Positions 36,906-47,001 of a DNA stretch of 64,000 nt are shown in pieces. The notes below the pieces were generated by a model. It saw only the letters and a list, made by a program, of their open reading frames with translations. It was not told the origin of the DNA and did not search any database. Source of the DNA: Crotalaria pallida. Taxonomy: Eukaryota > Streptophyta > Magnoliopsida > Fabales > Fabaceae. The stretch covers positions 88,989,001 to 89,053,000 of the forward strand of contig CM075656.1 in NCBI GenBank assembly GCA_037953625.1, given 5' to 3'. The translations under genes and the position numbers were made by a program. Numbering within the stretch: position 1 is the first letter of the stretch; the number at the start of each line of letters is the position of its first letter.

Positions 36906-37138
36906 AAAAGAGATTCACTACCCTCTAATAAACTCTACCCAAACTCATAAATTAAAAGACTTGTGAGGAAAAAGATAAAACATTAAAACACAAACTACCA
37001 AACTAAGTCTTCATGAGTTGGCTCTCTCTTCTTAACTTGATGTTTGTTGTTGCTTGTTGAGCTTGAACTTGATCAACACACTTGAAGCTTGTTCAAAACC
37101 TTTTGGCAATTATCAAAACATTCTTCATGGATCTTACA
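36906..37138 (-). repeat. 3' LTR remnant of the SIRE-type element
   Basis: It borders the polypurine tract, which fixes the LTR's outer-strand start (minus TGTAAGATCC). It keeps only about 233 bp of an LTR estimated at 1.57 kb. Confidence 0.8.
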
Positions 37139-37445
37139 ATCTCCCCCTTTTTGAAAATGACAAACATGTTTTGAAATCGTTTGAAGTTCATTGAAGTTGT
37201 TGATACTTGAACCATTTGATTACTTGGTGAGACTCTTGCTCCCCCTCAATAAATGCTTTTGACATTTGAATCCAATTGAGTTAAGCTTGATTCTCCCCCT
37301 ATCTTCAACAACTTTGCTCAACCTACATAAAAACAACAAAACAACCTTTCTCCAAACATACCATTTCCAAACATACCATTTAAAAATTTCTCCCTTTGTT
37401 TCAAAACATCATATTTCTCCCCCTTTGGCATTATCAAAAAGAAAT

Positions 37446-37780
37446 ATATACCAATTGTAACTAAACAAATACCAATTGAAATAAGATCTAAGCCAAAATA
37501 GAATAAATATAACCAAAGCATGATAATCATCTAATGATTACTCAATGATATCAATTATAAAAAATTGTATACCAATAACATGATACCAATTGTAAAACAA
37601 TTGTAAGAATTTGATACCAATAGTATTATCTCAATAGTATAAACAATATCACATTATAAGAAATAATACCAATTGAGAGAACTATGATCAATATCCAACA
37701 ATATCAAATTGAATATACCAATTGTATAATATCGAATGTTACCAATTTGTAGAATTTTCTCCTTGATACCAATTGAAGAA
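37446..37780. repeat. Cluster of PBS-like TACCAATTG motifs
   Basis: At least seven TACCAAT or TACCAATTG motifs, several preceded by GA, lie between the gag stop and the polypurine tract. The same string occurs in the element's own primer-binding site region (GATACCAATTG at 39700). Confidence 0.75.
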
Positions 37781-37840
37781 GCAAATGAATGAATATCACA
37801 TGAAAGTCCTTTTGCTCTTCAATCATACCTACAAAAACAA

Positions 37841-39637
37841 TCATGCTTTGCTTTTTGGTATCCAAATGGTTTTGGATCCATTTTTGTTAGTGTAGGGACT
37901 CTCACCCTTTTTCATCCAAACAAAATCTCCTTTAGGTATACCATGCACTTTAATATAACACACATTTGAAGTATGTCCATGAGTACCACAATAGAAACAT
38001 GTTGGTGCATTTGAAAAATTAACTTTAGAAAAATCAACAACATTTCTATGAGAGTTACTCTTAGCATTAGTATAACCCAAACCAAACTTGTTTGAATTTT
38101 CTCTTTGAAAATTTAACAATGTTCGCAATCTAATATCACCATTTGTGAAACTTGCAAGCTTATTTTTCAAAATAGCATTTTCATCCTTAAGCAACTTGCA
38201 ATTCTCACAATCAACCACATTATTCAATCTACTAGCACAATCACAAGTAGAATTATCAATGATAAGATGCAAAGTCTCATTGTCTAACTTAAGGTCATCA
38301 ACTTGCTTTTGAAGATCTAAAATCTTTTGTTGATGTTCCTCAATGAGCTTCTTCCTATCAATATTTTTCTTAGCTAATTTCTTGAGATGTTCATGCATTT
38401 CTTCATAAGCATTATATAACATTTCATAATTTGAAGAAATTTCGGATTTAGTAAGACTTACATCGCTTTCGTCACTTTGCTCACTTGATTCATCATTTGA
38501 GCTTTCCTCTTCATGTACTTGAGCTATCAAGTTGAGACAAGCGGCATGTTCATCATCCGAAGAACTACTAGTTGTGCTTTTCTTGTCTTGTTCATCATCA
38601 CTATTCCAAACTATGTATGCCTTTTTGTGTTTTGCATTTTTCTTCTCTTTCTCCTTCTTCTTGAGATACTTAGAGCATGAGTACTTGAGATGACCGGGCT
38701 TTCCACATTCATGGCAAACTATACCTTCTTTTGAAGTCTTTGTCTTGTAGTGTGGGGAATCCTTCTCTTTACTTTTGTCCTTGTTCAACCTTCCTTTTCT
38801 CCTTAGAATTTTATTGAACTTTCTTAGTAGAAGCTTCATCTTCTCTTCATCAATGTCCGAATCGGAATCTTCATTATCAACATCATCATCAACGGAACTC
38901 TCTTCCTTTTTATATGACCTTTGAGCTTTAAGAGCAATTCCTTTTCTCTCTTTGTACTTATCCGACTCTTCATGTATATGCAAACGTTCAAGCTCCATTT
39001 CATGTTCTTGTAGCTTTCCGAAAAGTGTTGCTAAGTCCATGGTGTCCAAGTCCTTTGATTCAACAATTGCGGTAACCTTAGGTTGCCATTCCCTACTTAG
39101 ACATCTTAAAACTTTGTTAACAAGTTCACAATTCACGAAAGTTTTACCAAGAGCAATGAGATGATTAACAATATGAGTAAAACGTTTTTGCATAAAACAT
39201 ATAGATTCATTAGGCAACATACGAAACAATTCATATTCATGCATCAAAGAATTTAATCTAGCACACCTAACTTCACTAGTGCCTTCATGTGTGACTTGCA
39301 AGGTGTCCCACATTTCTTTGGCATCACGACATTGGGAGACTCTAAAGAACTCATCATAAGATAGAGCGGAGGTGATGATATTTTTTGCTTTTAAATCATA
39401 TTTAATTTTTATTTTATCATCATCGGTCCACTTATCTTTGGGAGTAAGTGTAAGCACACCTTCTACATCTTTTGAGGGAATATAAGGACCATTTTCAATG
39501 GCTTCCCAAATGTTCACATCTATGGCTTCTATAAAGATTCTCATCCTAATTTTCCAATAACCATAACCCTCTCCACCAAACATAGGAGGGCGATTTATTG
39601 AAGCACCTTCACCACCAAAAGGATTCGTAGAACCCAT
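37841..39637 (-). CDS. Intact SIRE-type Copia gag polyprotein
   Basis: 598 aa, uninterrupted. The start MGSTNPFGGEGASINRPPMF is the family's usual N-terminus. A UBN2/gag core with WKIRMRIFIEA and WDTLQVTHEGTSEVR covers roughly residues 20-230. An acidic, Ser-rich region follows. Two CCHC zinc knuckles are present: CHECGKPGHLKYSC near residue 307 and CFYCGTHGHTSNVC near residue 546. A coiled-coil stretch (about 400-480) lies between them. Gag builds the virus-like particle and binds element RNA. Protease, integrase and reverse transcriptase are absent, so mobilisation would need a helper. The start is the only ATG at the conserved N-terminus, about 50 bases downstream of the primer-binding site. 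Confidence 0.9.
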   Translation of the reverse strand: MGSTNPFGGEGASINRPPMFGGEGYGYWKIRMRIFIEAIDVNIWEAIENGPYIPSKDVEGVLTLTPKDKWTDDDKIKIKYDLKAKNIITSALSYDEFFRVSQCRDAKEMWDTLQVTHEGTSEVRCARLNSLMHEYELFRMLPNESICFMQKRFTHIVNHLIALGKTFVNCELVNKVLRCLSREWQPKVTAIVESKDLDTMDLATLFGKLQEHEMELERLHIHEESDKYKERKGIALKAQRSYKKEESSVDDDVDNEDSDSDIDEEKMKLLLRKFNKILRRKGRLNKDKSKEKDSPHYKTKTSKEGIVCHECGKPGHLKYSCSKYLKKKEKEKKNAKHKKAYIVWNSDDEQDKKSTTSSSSDDEHAACLNLIAQVHEEESSNDESSEQSDESDVSLTKSEISSNYEMLYNAYEEMHEHLKKLAKKNIDRKKLIEEHQQKILDLQKQVDDLKLDNETLHLIIDNSTCDCASRLNNVVDCENCKLLKDENAILKNKLASFTNGDIRLRTLLNFQRENSNKFGLGYTNAKSNSHRNVVDFSKVNFSNAPTCFYCGTHGHTSNVCYIKVHGIPKGDFVWMKKGESPYTNKNGSKTIWIPKSKA

Positions 39638-39689
39638 TGTAGTTTCCTCAAGGATCTTAACGAAAAAGCTCTACGCTCGTGTCTTTCGA

Positions 39690-39706
39690 CCGAGCTCTGA
39701 TACCAA
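39690..39706 (-). other. Primer-binding site of the SIRE-type element
   Basis: The minus strand TTGGTATCAGAGCTCGG contains the TGGTATCAGAGC match to initiator tRNA-Met used by most plant Copia elements. It lies one base from the LTR end. Confidence 0.88.
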
Positions 39707-39707
39707 T

Positions 39708-41246
39708 TGTGGAAACCTACAATCGGTGGTTGAAATAACTAGGATACACTAGGAGAACACCTAGAAGGGGGGTTGAATAGGTGTTATAGAAACTTTGAAA
39801 GATTTTCGCAAGAAACAAATCTAAACGATTAAAACCAATGAAAATCAATCAATTAACAAATATTATATGATCAGAGATTAAGCGGAAACAATCAACACCA
39901 ATATTCTTATTGATTAACCTAGTTATGAAAATGATTTTCCCCAAATTAATTTGAACAATAAAGATTCAATTCAATCAAATATAGAAAAATCACTTTTTCT
40001 AGGTTTTCAACCAAGAACACAATGAATAACAAGAATGTAAAGAGTTAAGGGTTTAGAGATACGACACAGTGATTTATCCTAGTTCACTTTCATCCGCTTG
40101 AAAGCTACTCCAGTCCCCTCTTCAACCAAGAGAGATTCTTCACTATGAGGAATTAGAGTTTCTCAAATTACAAGTAAATGTCTCACAAGACTTCCTTCTT
40201 GCTAGCCTACAAAGGATACCACACCCTTGCCTTGTAATCCTATTGATATCTAATCTAACTTCTTCTCTTGCTTGCCGATACCCCACAACAAGACTTCCAA
40301 TGCTTGCTTCACTACAAGACTTCCAATTGCTTGTTAACACAACAAGGCTTCCAAGTGCTTGATGAAATGCCTCACCAAGGCTTCCAATATAACTTTGCTT
40401 GATTCACAAAATCAAGGCTTCCAATGTTGTAGAATGTTTGCCTCTTGCAATGATTACAACTCAAATGAAAACAAAATAACAATCCTATGAATCTCTTTCA
40501 AAAGCTATGAAAAGATCAACATGAGAGATTCAAGGTTCTTGATCAAAGAATATGAAAATGAGAGCTTTGATCTTGAGAGAGTGAGAGAGAATAGTGTGGC
40601 TTTGATTCTTTGTAAAATTGTGTATCAAAATGATTCTAGTTGATAGAAATGATTAGGAAAAGGTTTATATAGAATACCCAAAAGTTGGAGCAACTTAGAA
40701 TAGCTTTTGAGAAGTGAAAAACGTATTTAAAACAGTTACAGACCCTGTTTACTCAAGTAAAATAAGTGTTAATCGAGTAAAACATGATTTAATCGAGTAA
40801 GCCGAAAGATGAAAATATTTTACTCGAGTAAAAGTTCAGATAATCGATTATCAAAAGTTTGTTAATCGATTATCGGTTCAAAATACACTGTTAATCAATT
40901 ATCAAAATCTGTTAATCGATTATTAACATTAAAAATCACCTAAAACTTGTTTTCTCAAAAACTAAACCTTTTCTTTCAAACCTTTAAGCCACCTATTGAT
41001 TTTAGGCAAAGTGAATACTCAAAATATAATATAATCATGCAATCAAAAGAGATTCACTACCCTCTAATAAACTTTACCCAAACTCATAAATTAAAAGACT
41101 TGTGAGGCAAAAGATAAAACATTAAAACACAAACTACCAAACTAAGTCTTCATGAGTTGGCTCTCTCTTCTTAACTTGATGTTTGTTGTTGCTTGTTGAG
41201 CTTGAACTTGATCAACACACTTGAAGCTTGTTCAAAACCTTTTGGC
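39708..41246 (-). repeat. 5' LTR of the SIRE-type element, outer end missing
   Basis: It begins TGTGGAAACC on the plus strand next to the primer-binding site and contains CACCTAGAAGGGGGGTTGAA, a phrase common in legume SIRE-type LTRs. It ends at TTTTGGC, where the LINE resumes, 31 bp short of the end defined by the other LTR. Confidence 0.82.
40818..40930. repeat. Palindrome cluster inside the LTR
   Basis: TTTTACTCGAGTAAAA (40818-40833) and GATAATCGATTATC (40839-40852) are perfect palindromes, followed by two or three further AATCGATTAT copies. It may be a protein-binding array in the LTR promoter; that is inference. Confidence 0.65.
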
Positions 41247-41429
41247 GGGGAAATTTGGATAAGCAAAAATAAAGTTATCTTTGAAAATGAACCTGTTTGC
41301 TTCCACAGCATGGTCGAAAGGATCAGATTAAAATTCTGGTCTGTGGCTAGAGCAAACAATGCTGGAGCTAATATGAATTATGCAAGTTGGGTTCTGAACC
41401 CATGTGAATGTTTAAATGCGATGCAATGA
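41247..41429 (+). pseudogene. LINE ORF2, C-terminal end
   Basis: GEIWISKNKVIFENEPVCFH, then RIRLKFWSVARANNAGANMN, ends at TGA 41427-41429. It matches the usual tail of plant LINE ORF2 and completes the WSIT...EIW block cut at 36890. Confidence 0.88.
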
Positions 41430-41866
41430 GTTTCTAGGTTGGGTTTTTGAGTCTGTATCAATTTGCATTGCCTTGCGTTGCAGCAATTTTTAGATTTTTG
41501 TTGGGCCTGTTTTTTTTATCTTGTACTATGTTTTGTGAACTCTCTGGTTCACTTTTTCCTTTGTGCTAATATATTTTTTGCTTATAAAAAAAAAACTTTT
41601 ATAATTCCTTAATAATTGTAAAGGTAATTTTGAAATATATATATATATATATATCAAATGTTATAATTCTAGTGCATCTAACAAAATAAATTACAGTAAT
41701 TTCCGGGTCCGGCTGCACTGCATGTTAAGACATAACATGCACCAGTGCAGCCTTTGACCAGTAATATTTTATTAACTTTTATTTAATTGCTTTTATGTCC
41801 CTGCTTTATTTTTTAATTGTTAAATGGTGTATGAGTAGAAAATGTCAATTTTAACCTTGATTTGTA

Positions 41867-42208
41867 ATGAATTGCTTTTTTCTCTCTGTTCCTCCTCTTA
41901 GATCTGGTTCATCTTCCCCCTTCAATCTTCCCTCTTTGGTTCATCTTCCACCTCCTCATCATGAGAAGCCACCGCCGGCGGAGCACGAGCCACCTTATGA
42001 GAAACCACCACCAGTTCATCCACCTCCCATTTGCAAGAATCATGAAAATGCCTTACATCAACATATGGTTGTGGAAGAAGTGGAGCAACTAGACAAGGAT
42101 AAGGATGAGGTTGAGGTTGAATTATGGTCGAAGATGCAGAGGACACATTTAGATGTGCAAACTGGAAAGTTATTTGCTTATATCATCAAACCAGATCCAT
42201 ACTACTAA
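41867..42208 (+). CDS. Captured proline-rich fragment (ENOD2/PRP-like) in the MULE-like element
   Basis: A 113-aa frame from an ATG contains PPPHHEKPPPAEHEPPYEKP and PVHPPP, the repeat style of ENOD2 and repetitive proline-rich cell-wall proteins, joined to an acidic tail (VEEVEQLDKDKDEVEVE) I do not recognise. No signal peptide is evident. It probably derives from host gene pieces carried by the element; expression is unknown. Confidence 0.5.
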   Translation: MNCFFLSVPPLRSGSSSPFNLPSLVHLPPPHHEKPPPAEHEPPYEKPPPVHPPPICKNHENALHQHMVVEEVEQLDKDKDEVEVELWSKMQRTHLDVQTGKLFAYIIKPDPYY

Positions 42209-42344
42209 ACCCCAGCCATGTTATTTGCTATTGATACTTGCGATCTATATATTATTGCTGAAGCAAGTGTTATTTTTATAAAATTGTTGAAAGCATATGG
42301 TTGTTGAAGGCGTTGCATAGGCGTTGCTGAAAATCATAATGATA

Positions 42345-42470
42345 GTACTCGAGTTTAAAATCATAATGATAGTACTCGAGTTTCTATTGTACAGTACTCG
42401 AGGCCTCGCTACGCATAATGATAGTACTCGAGTACTCGAAAAACTCGAATACTTGAAAAACTCGAGTACT
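42345..42470. repeat. AGTACTCGAG palindromic array
   Basis: Five or so ACTCGAG-containing units, including the perfect 12-bp palindrome GTACTCGAGTAC, in irregular tandem inside the MULE-like element. Confidence 0.8.
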
Positions 42471-42744
42471 CACCTTAGGCTCCTTTCTGCAACCTTTCCA
42501 AAACGACGTCGTTCTTTTAAGGTCTGATCCGCAAAAAAAAATTTCCAACAGGTGGTCCATGTTTGACTGCAATCGATCCGTTCATGCCAAGTGTACATCA
42601 ATCAACGGCCCGCATGCACCACTGCACCACTGCATGTTATCACTTAACATGCTTTAAAGAATTTGCCTAATTTCCTTAGTTTGTGTGTAAGGACACAATA
42701 AAAATTTATTTTTAGAAACGGATGCAGTATATGCTTGTGTTTTT

Positions 42745-43405
42745 GTGTTGGTTAGAACAAAACAACATAAAGCCAAATGTTCTTTGTACCAAATGAGTGA
42801 TACCTCGAAGACACTTGAACTTTTACGTGAATGAAGCCAGATAATATTATATAGAGTGAAGGGACACTTTGGTCCCTCAAGTTTTTCGACAGGGACACTT
42901 TAGTCCCTCAAAAAATTTAATTCATTTTTAGTCCCCATGTTTTTCAAAAGTACCAATTTAGTCCCCTCATGTTTTCCAAAAGTACCAATTTAGTCCCTCA
43001 ACGAAATGGCTAACGGAAATAGGACATGGACTAAATTGGTACTTTTGGAAAACTTTGGGGACTAAAAATGAATTAAATTTCTTGAGGGACTAAAGTGTCT
43101 CTGTCGAAAAACTTGAGGGACCAAAATGTCCCTTCACTCTATTATATATGTAAACAAAATGCTTTTTGTGCCACAGGTGTGATACACCTCGTGAGAGCCT
43201 GGAATTTTTAGATGAATGGGGTTACATGATATCATATGTTTAACGTAATGAACTTTTAATAATGGTGGGAAAACGAGAGTGTATCACTAAAGATTTTAAA
43301 GTCCGTGAATGAAGCCAGATAATATTACATATGTAAACAAAATGCTTTCTGTGCCACAGGTGTGATACACCTCGTGAGACCCTGGAATTTTTACATGAAT
43401 GAGGT
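42745..43405 (+). repeat. Duplicated block C, copy 3, internally duplicated
   Basis: AGAACAAAACAACATAAAGC starts the match to 34560. The phrase GTGATACACCTCGTGAGA occurs twice (43180 and 43365) with flanking GTAAACAAAATGCTTT..., so the block has a further internal duplication of about 185 bp. Confidence 0.85.
42853..43140. mobile_element. Foldback MITE inside block C
   Basis: Ends AGAGTGAAGGGACA and, inverted, the same, with arms repeating 'CACTTTAGTCCCTC' phrases. Flanks ATTATAT (42846-42852, 43141-43147) form a 7-bp direct repeat, and the sister copy of the block at 43335 lacks the element. A relative lies at 62963-63257. Confidence 0.88.
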
Positions 43406-43409
43406 TACA

Positions 43410-43628
43410 CAATAGCAAAATAATATCCATATATACGTACTCATTAGTAAACCATATCCATACTAGTCAATATGTAGCAATTCTATACATAATTAAACAA
43501 AAAAAGAAAAAGACAAAATAGACAATAGTTGAACTATTGACCTTAAGGGGGCGTTTGTTTCAAGTAATCTTATATTATTCATGGGAATATGGGGTGGTTA
43601 TAAAATATAGTCAAGTTTAATAAAAACC
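43410..43628 (+). repeat. Segmental repeat, copy 1 of a pair with 46158-46388
   Basis: CAATAGCAAAATAATATCCA through GACAATAGTTGAACTATTGA to the start of a Harbinger-type MITE is repeated 2.75 kb downstream in the same orientation. Here the MITE is cut off after about 80 bp. Confidence 0.88.
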
Positions 43629-44110
43629 ATATCATTGATGTTGGAACTAAGCTCAGTTCGGCGACAAGGAATCTCAAATCTAAAACAAGATAGTTGTTGG
43701 ACGGTAGCCAAATCAACAGTCGACAAAGGAAGGTCTGTCTCGTCGACGAGTAGTCTTCCAATTATTAGAGCAAAGAGGATAACCATCAGATATGAAAAGT
43801 AGAAACTATCCAGAGACATCCCTCCATGGAAACACACAAAACAAAAAAACTTGCACAAATGCAAGACAAAACCTAGATAAACTGGGGGAAAACAAACTCA
43901 CACTCTTTCCCAAAGGAAGGAGAGGGACAAATTTCTCTCCCCCTACTGAGAAATAGCAGATGAAAACAAGCAGGAAGAGAGGAAGGGAGGGACTCCTAGA
44001 GAGAAGCGGCTCTACAAATCCTGATTTTTTTAATGGTGTCCAACCTAAATTATTGAAAATTACCCCGTTCAACTTAGTTGTTGGTTTAATATATTTTTTT
44101 TTCATTTTAA
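43629..44110 (-). other. Unrecognised segment, GC-richer than its flanks
   Basis: Overlapping open frames on the minus strand, pyrimidine-rich and leader-like, have no recognised domain. It could be the leader region of a retroelement. Nothing more can be supported. Confidence 0.35.
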
Positions 44111-44393
44111 AAAAATAAGAGTACGTTAGTCAATTTTTTTCAATTTTGTCTTTAACTTTTAACATTTTTAAATATGTGTAATGTGTGATTATTAATATGT
44201 TTTTTAACTTATATAATTATTTATATGAGTGATTGTTTATATTGTTTTCGCATTAAAATTTATTTTTAAGGTTTCTTTATCTATGCATGTGCTGTAAAAA
44301 TTAGAAAAATCTATGCATGTGGTATAACGCAATGATATCTCTTTTTTCTCATGAAATTTGCAATTTGAAATTTTTGATGATCCTGTAAAACCC

Positions 44394-44434
<41 letters not shown>
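44394..44434. repeat. (TAA)n microsatellite
   Basis: Thirteen or so uninterrupted ATA/TAA units. Confidence 0.95.
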
Positions 44435-44435
<1 letters not shown>

Positions 44436-45068
44436 TGTTCTCTAAATGCTAGCTACATACTAACGGAGGACCTGAAGCTGAAAGCAAGAATTCAAACCAA
44501 CTAACAGACCACAAAGAAGCCGGCCCTTAGATGACAACAATTATAATAGAAAAGATGAACGGCATGTTTGGTTTCGAATTCGGAAATTAATTTTGGTCTC
44601 AAAATCATGTTGGAGCATAAGTAATTATTAATAGCGTTGCATTCTAGAATTGATCGGAGCGTCATCCACCATCAATATGCATTACTTTTACTTATAAATC
44701 AATCAAAGCTAATCAATTAATGATGAATAACATGTTGAGAGTAAAGAATCTTTACACTATCAAACGTATATATTATTTTCTCTAATCAAACGTGTACTGG
44801 TATTTGTTTGAAAAATCATCGGTGCAAACCATCTTTGCATACCCCCTGTGTTATCTTCAATGCGCAAGCATGCATCATCTCAATAATAAATTAATAATAC
44901 TATCAGCGTGTTCCATGCGTTCTTAACTTTATATTTGCTGTCATTTCAAGAACAAGTACGCTGAACTACGGTAATCTTCTGCCCTATATATTCCTCTTCA
45001 ACTAACTAAAAAAAATGGGACTTTGGACTATACGCGGTAAAAGCCGTACATTGGTCGCGGTTATGACT

Positions 45069-45357
45069 TACTCCCTCCGGTCCTATTTATAAGACCTTTT
45101 TGGGATTTTTCACTCCCATCAAGGAGAGTGGGGAGAGTGGATAAATTTGTTAGTGACATTGGAAATGTGAAAACTTCATATACTTTTTCAAAACTACCCC
45201 TATAATTATTATTGGAACTCTAAAAAAGTGTGACTTTATAGGGGTATTAGTGGAAAAAAGTAATTAAATGCTATTGAAAATTGAAAAGGGATCTTATAAA
45301 TAGGACCAAAATAAAAACTCCAAAAAAGCCTTATAAATAGGACAGGAGGAAGTATGA
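45069..45357. mobile_element. Stowaway-like MITE
   Basis: Ends TACTCCCTCCGGTCCTATTT and ATAGGACAGGAGGAAGTA are inverted; the interior repeats the TTATAAATAGGACC phrase. It belongs to the same family as 45500-45768 and 62087-62363. Confidence 0.85.
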
Positions 45358-45499
45358 TTATGGTTTGTTGATCATAATTACGATATGATCACGTGGTTGG
45401 CACATATTCATTACTGACGGCCCTGATATCATTAGGGTTCTAGGCGAAAAAATTGAGAGATCCTATTTTATTAAAAAAAATATATATATACCCTGTATT

Positions 45500-45768
45500 A
45501 TACTCCGTTCGATCCTATTTATAAGATTATTTTGGGGTTTTCATTCTCACCAAGGAAAGTGGTTAAATTTGTTAGTGGCATTGAAAATTTGATATATTTT
45601 TTCAAAATTAACCTTATAATTATCATTATAACTCTAAAAAGTGTTGACTTAATAGGGGTATTTGTGGAAAGAAATAATTAAATGCTATTGAAAATTGAAA
45701 AAGGGTATTATAAATAGGATCAAAATAAAAACCTCAAAAAATTCTTATAAATAGGACCAGAGAGAGTA
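45500..45768. mobile_element. Stowaway-like MITE
   Basis: TACTCCGTTCGATCCTATTT to ATAGGACCAGAGAGAGTA; the same family and orientation as the copy 145 bp upstream, but more diverged. Confidence 0.82.
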
Positions 45769-46157
45769 TTTAAGAATTTTTTTAACATGTTCTAAAATAC
45801 AGATTTTCAAAATATTCTCAATATTTATAAATATACACATTTAAAGCAATTAAGTAACAACGTTTTACATATGCTACAAAATATAATAACTAAATGATAG
45901 TATGATATTATCTCAACAAATATAAAAAAAAAAAAAGCGAAACGGATACATTCAGTAACGTACTAAATTTATTATAAAAAAATATAAATAATTGTATCAA
46001 AATTTTAAATTTAAAGAGATATACATAATTGTATCAAAGTTTTTTTTTATGTTCATACATTATATTGTGTTAAGATAAATATATCACTTCTAATTTATGA
46101 ACATCTTAAATTAACTTTTAAAAAAATCTCTAATTTAAAAAAAATATTTAAAGTAAG

Positions 46158-46388
46158 TCAATAGCAAAATAATATCCATATATACACACTCATTTGTAAG
46201 CAATATCCATATTAGTCAATATGGAACAATTCTATACATAATTAAACCAAACAAAAAAAAAAGCAAAATAGACAATAGTTGAACTATTGACCTTAAGGGG
46301 GAGTTTGTTTGAAGTAATCTTATATTATTCTTGGGAATATGAGGTGGTTATAAAATATAGTCAAGTTTGTTTCAAGTTTAATAAAAAC
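46158..46388 (+). repeat. Segmental repeat, copy 2
   Basis: It matches 43410-43628, including the first bases of the Harbinger-type MITE, which is complete here. Confidence 0.88.
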
Positions 46389-47001
46389 ATTTCGAGGAAA
46401 AATATATTCCCAGGAAAATAATTTGCATGTATTTTAACCACTTCTTATACCCACCTTCAATGTACATTCCCATGTCATTTTATTATTATAAAATTACAAA
46501 ATTAAAACACCACATCATATATTGAATAATTGCTATTCTATTTTCCACTACACAACCAAACACTAATTGTTATTATTTTTAAACAAAAAGATAAAATTCT
46601 TAAATACTATCACTAGTATGTGGTTTTATTATTATTTTATTATATCAATATGTATTAGACTTTTAATCGCTACAGTAATAATTCAATTTTTTCTTCAAGA
46701 AAGCCAAAAATAAAAGTGTTGTAGTATAGATAAAGTAAATAATAGATTATAAACTATTGATTGAAATAAAAATTATAAAAACTGTTTTTATATAGGCATT
46801 AAAAAATATTAATATTTGAATAGAAATTTACTAAAGCATGGGCGTTTCAATAATTATGATATGTATTTCAAAAATATTGTAAATTCTAACCAAACATGTT
46901 TTTTCCTATATTTTCATCAATAAGATTCCTGGTAATATAATAATATATCTGGGAATATGATTCCCGAAAACACAATTCTTAACCATGAAACAAACACCCC
47001 C
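46297..47001. mobile_element. Tourist/Harbinger-type MITE with TAA duplication
   Basis: GGGGGAGTTTGTTTGAAG and the inverted right end GGGGGTGTTTGTTTCATG are flanked by TAA (46294-46296, 47002-47004). 705 bp, no coding sequence. Confidence 0.82.

Larger units (their letters stand above)
36906..41246 (-). mobile_element. Gag-only SIRE/Maximus-type Copia fragment with truncated LTRs
   Basis: On the minus strand the order is partial 5' LTR (41246-39708), a primer-binding site TTGGTATCAGAGCTCGG (39706-39690), gag, a polypurine tract (plus strand ATCTCCCCCTTTTT, 37139 onward) and a partial 3' LTR (37138-36906). No pol is present. The two LTR pieces share only 202 bp (36906-37107 with 41045-41246). 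The right piece lacks the LTR's outer 31 bp and the left piece lacks about 1.3 kb. No target duplication is seen where it enters the LINE. Confidence 0.88.
35479..41590 (+). mobile_element. 5'-truncated L1-type LINE, split by an LTR-element fragment
   Basis: An 11-bp repeat AAAAACTTTTA (35468-35478, 41591-41601) flanks the LINE. It begins inside ORF2, as is usual for truncated LINEs, and ends with a 3' UTR and A-run near 41590. The continuity is broken at about 36890-41246 by a SIRE-type Copia fragment. Confidence 0.88.
41705..42667 (+). mobile_element. MULE-like element with captured proline-rich sequence
   Basis: An 8-bp repeat TAATTTCC flanks it (41697-41704, 42668-42675). Both ends start with GG and, about 15 bases in, share GCATGTTAAG...ATAACATGC in inverted orientation, each of which can also form a hairpin. 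The interior holds a proline-rich reading frame and a CTCGAG palindrome array. No transposase is present. Confidence 0.72.

Noticed and set aside
43598..44105. Overlapping minus-strand frames as a membrane-protein gene
   Set aside because: Phe/Leu-rich translation comes from a pyrimidine-rich tract; there are no splice sites or conserved motifs.
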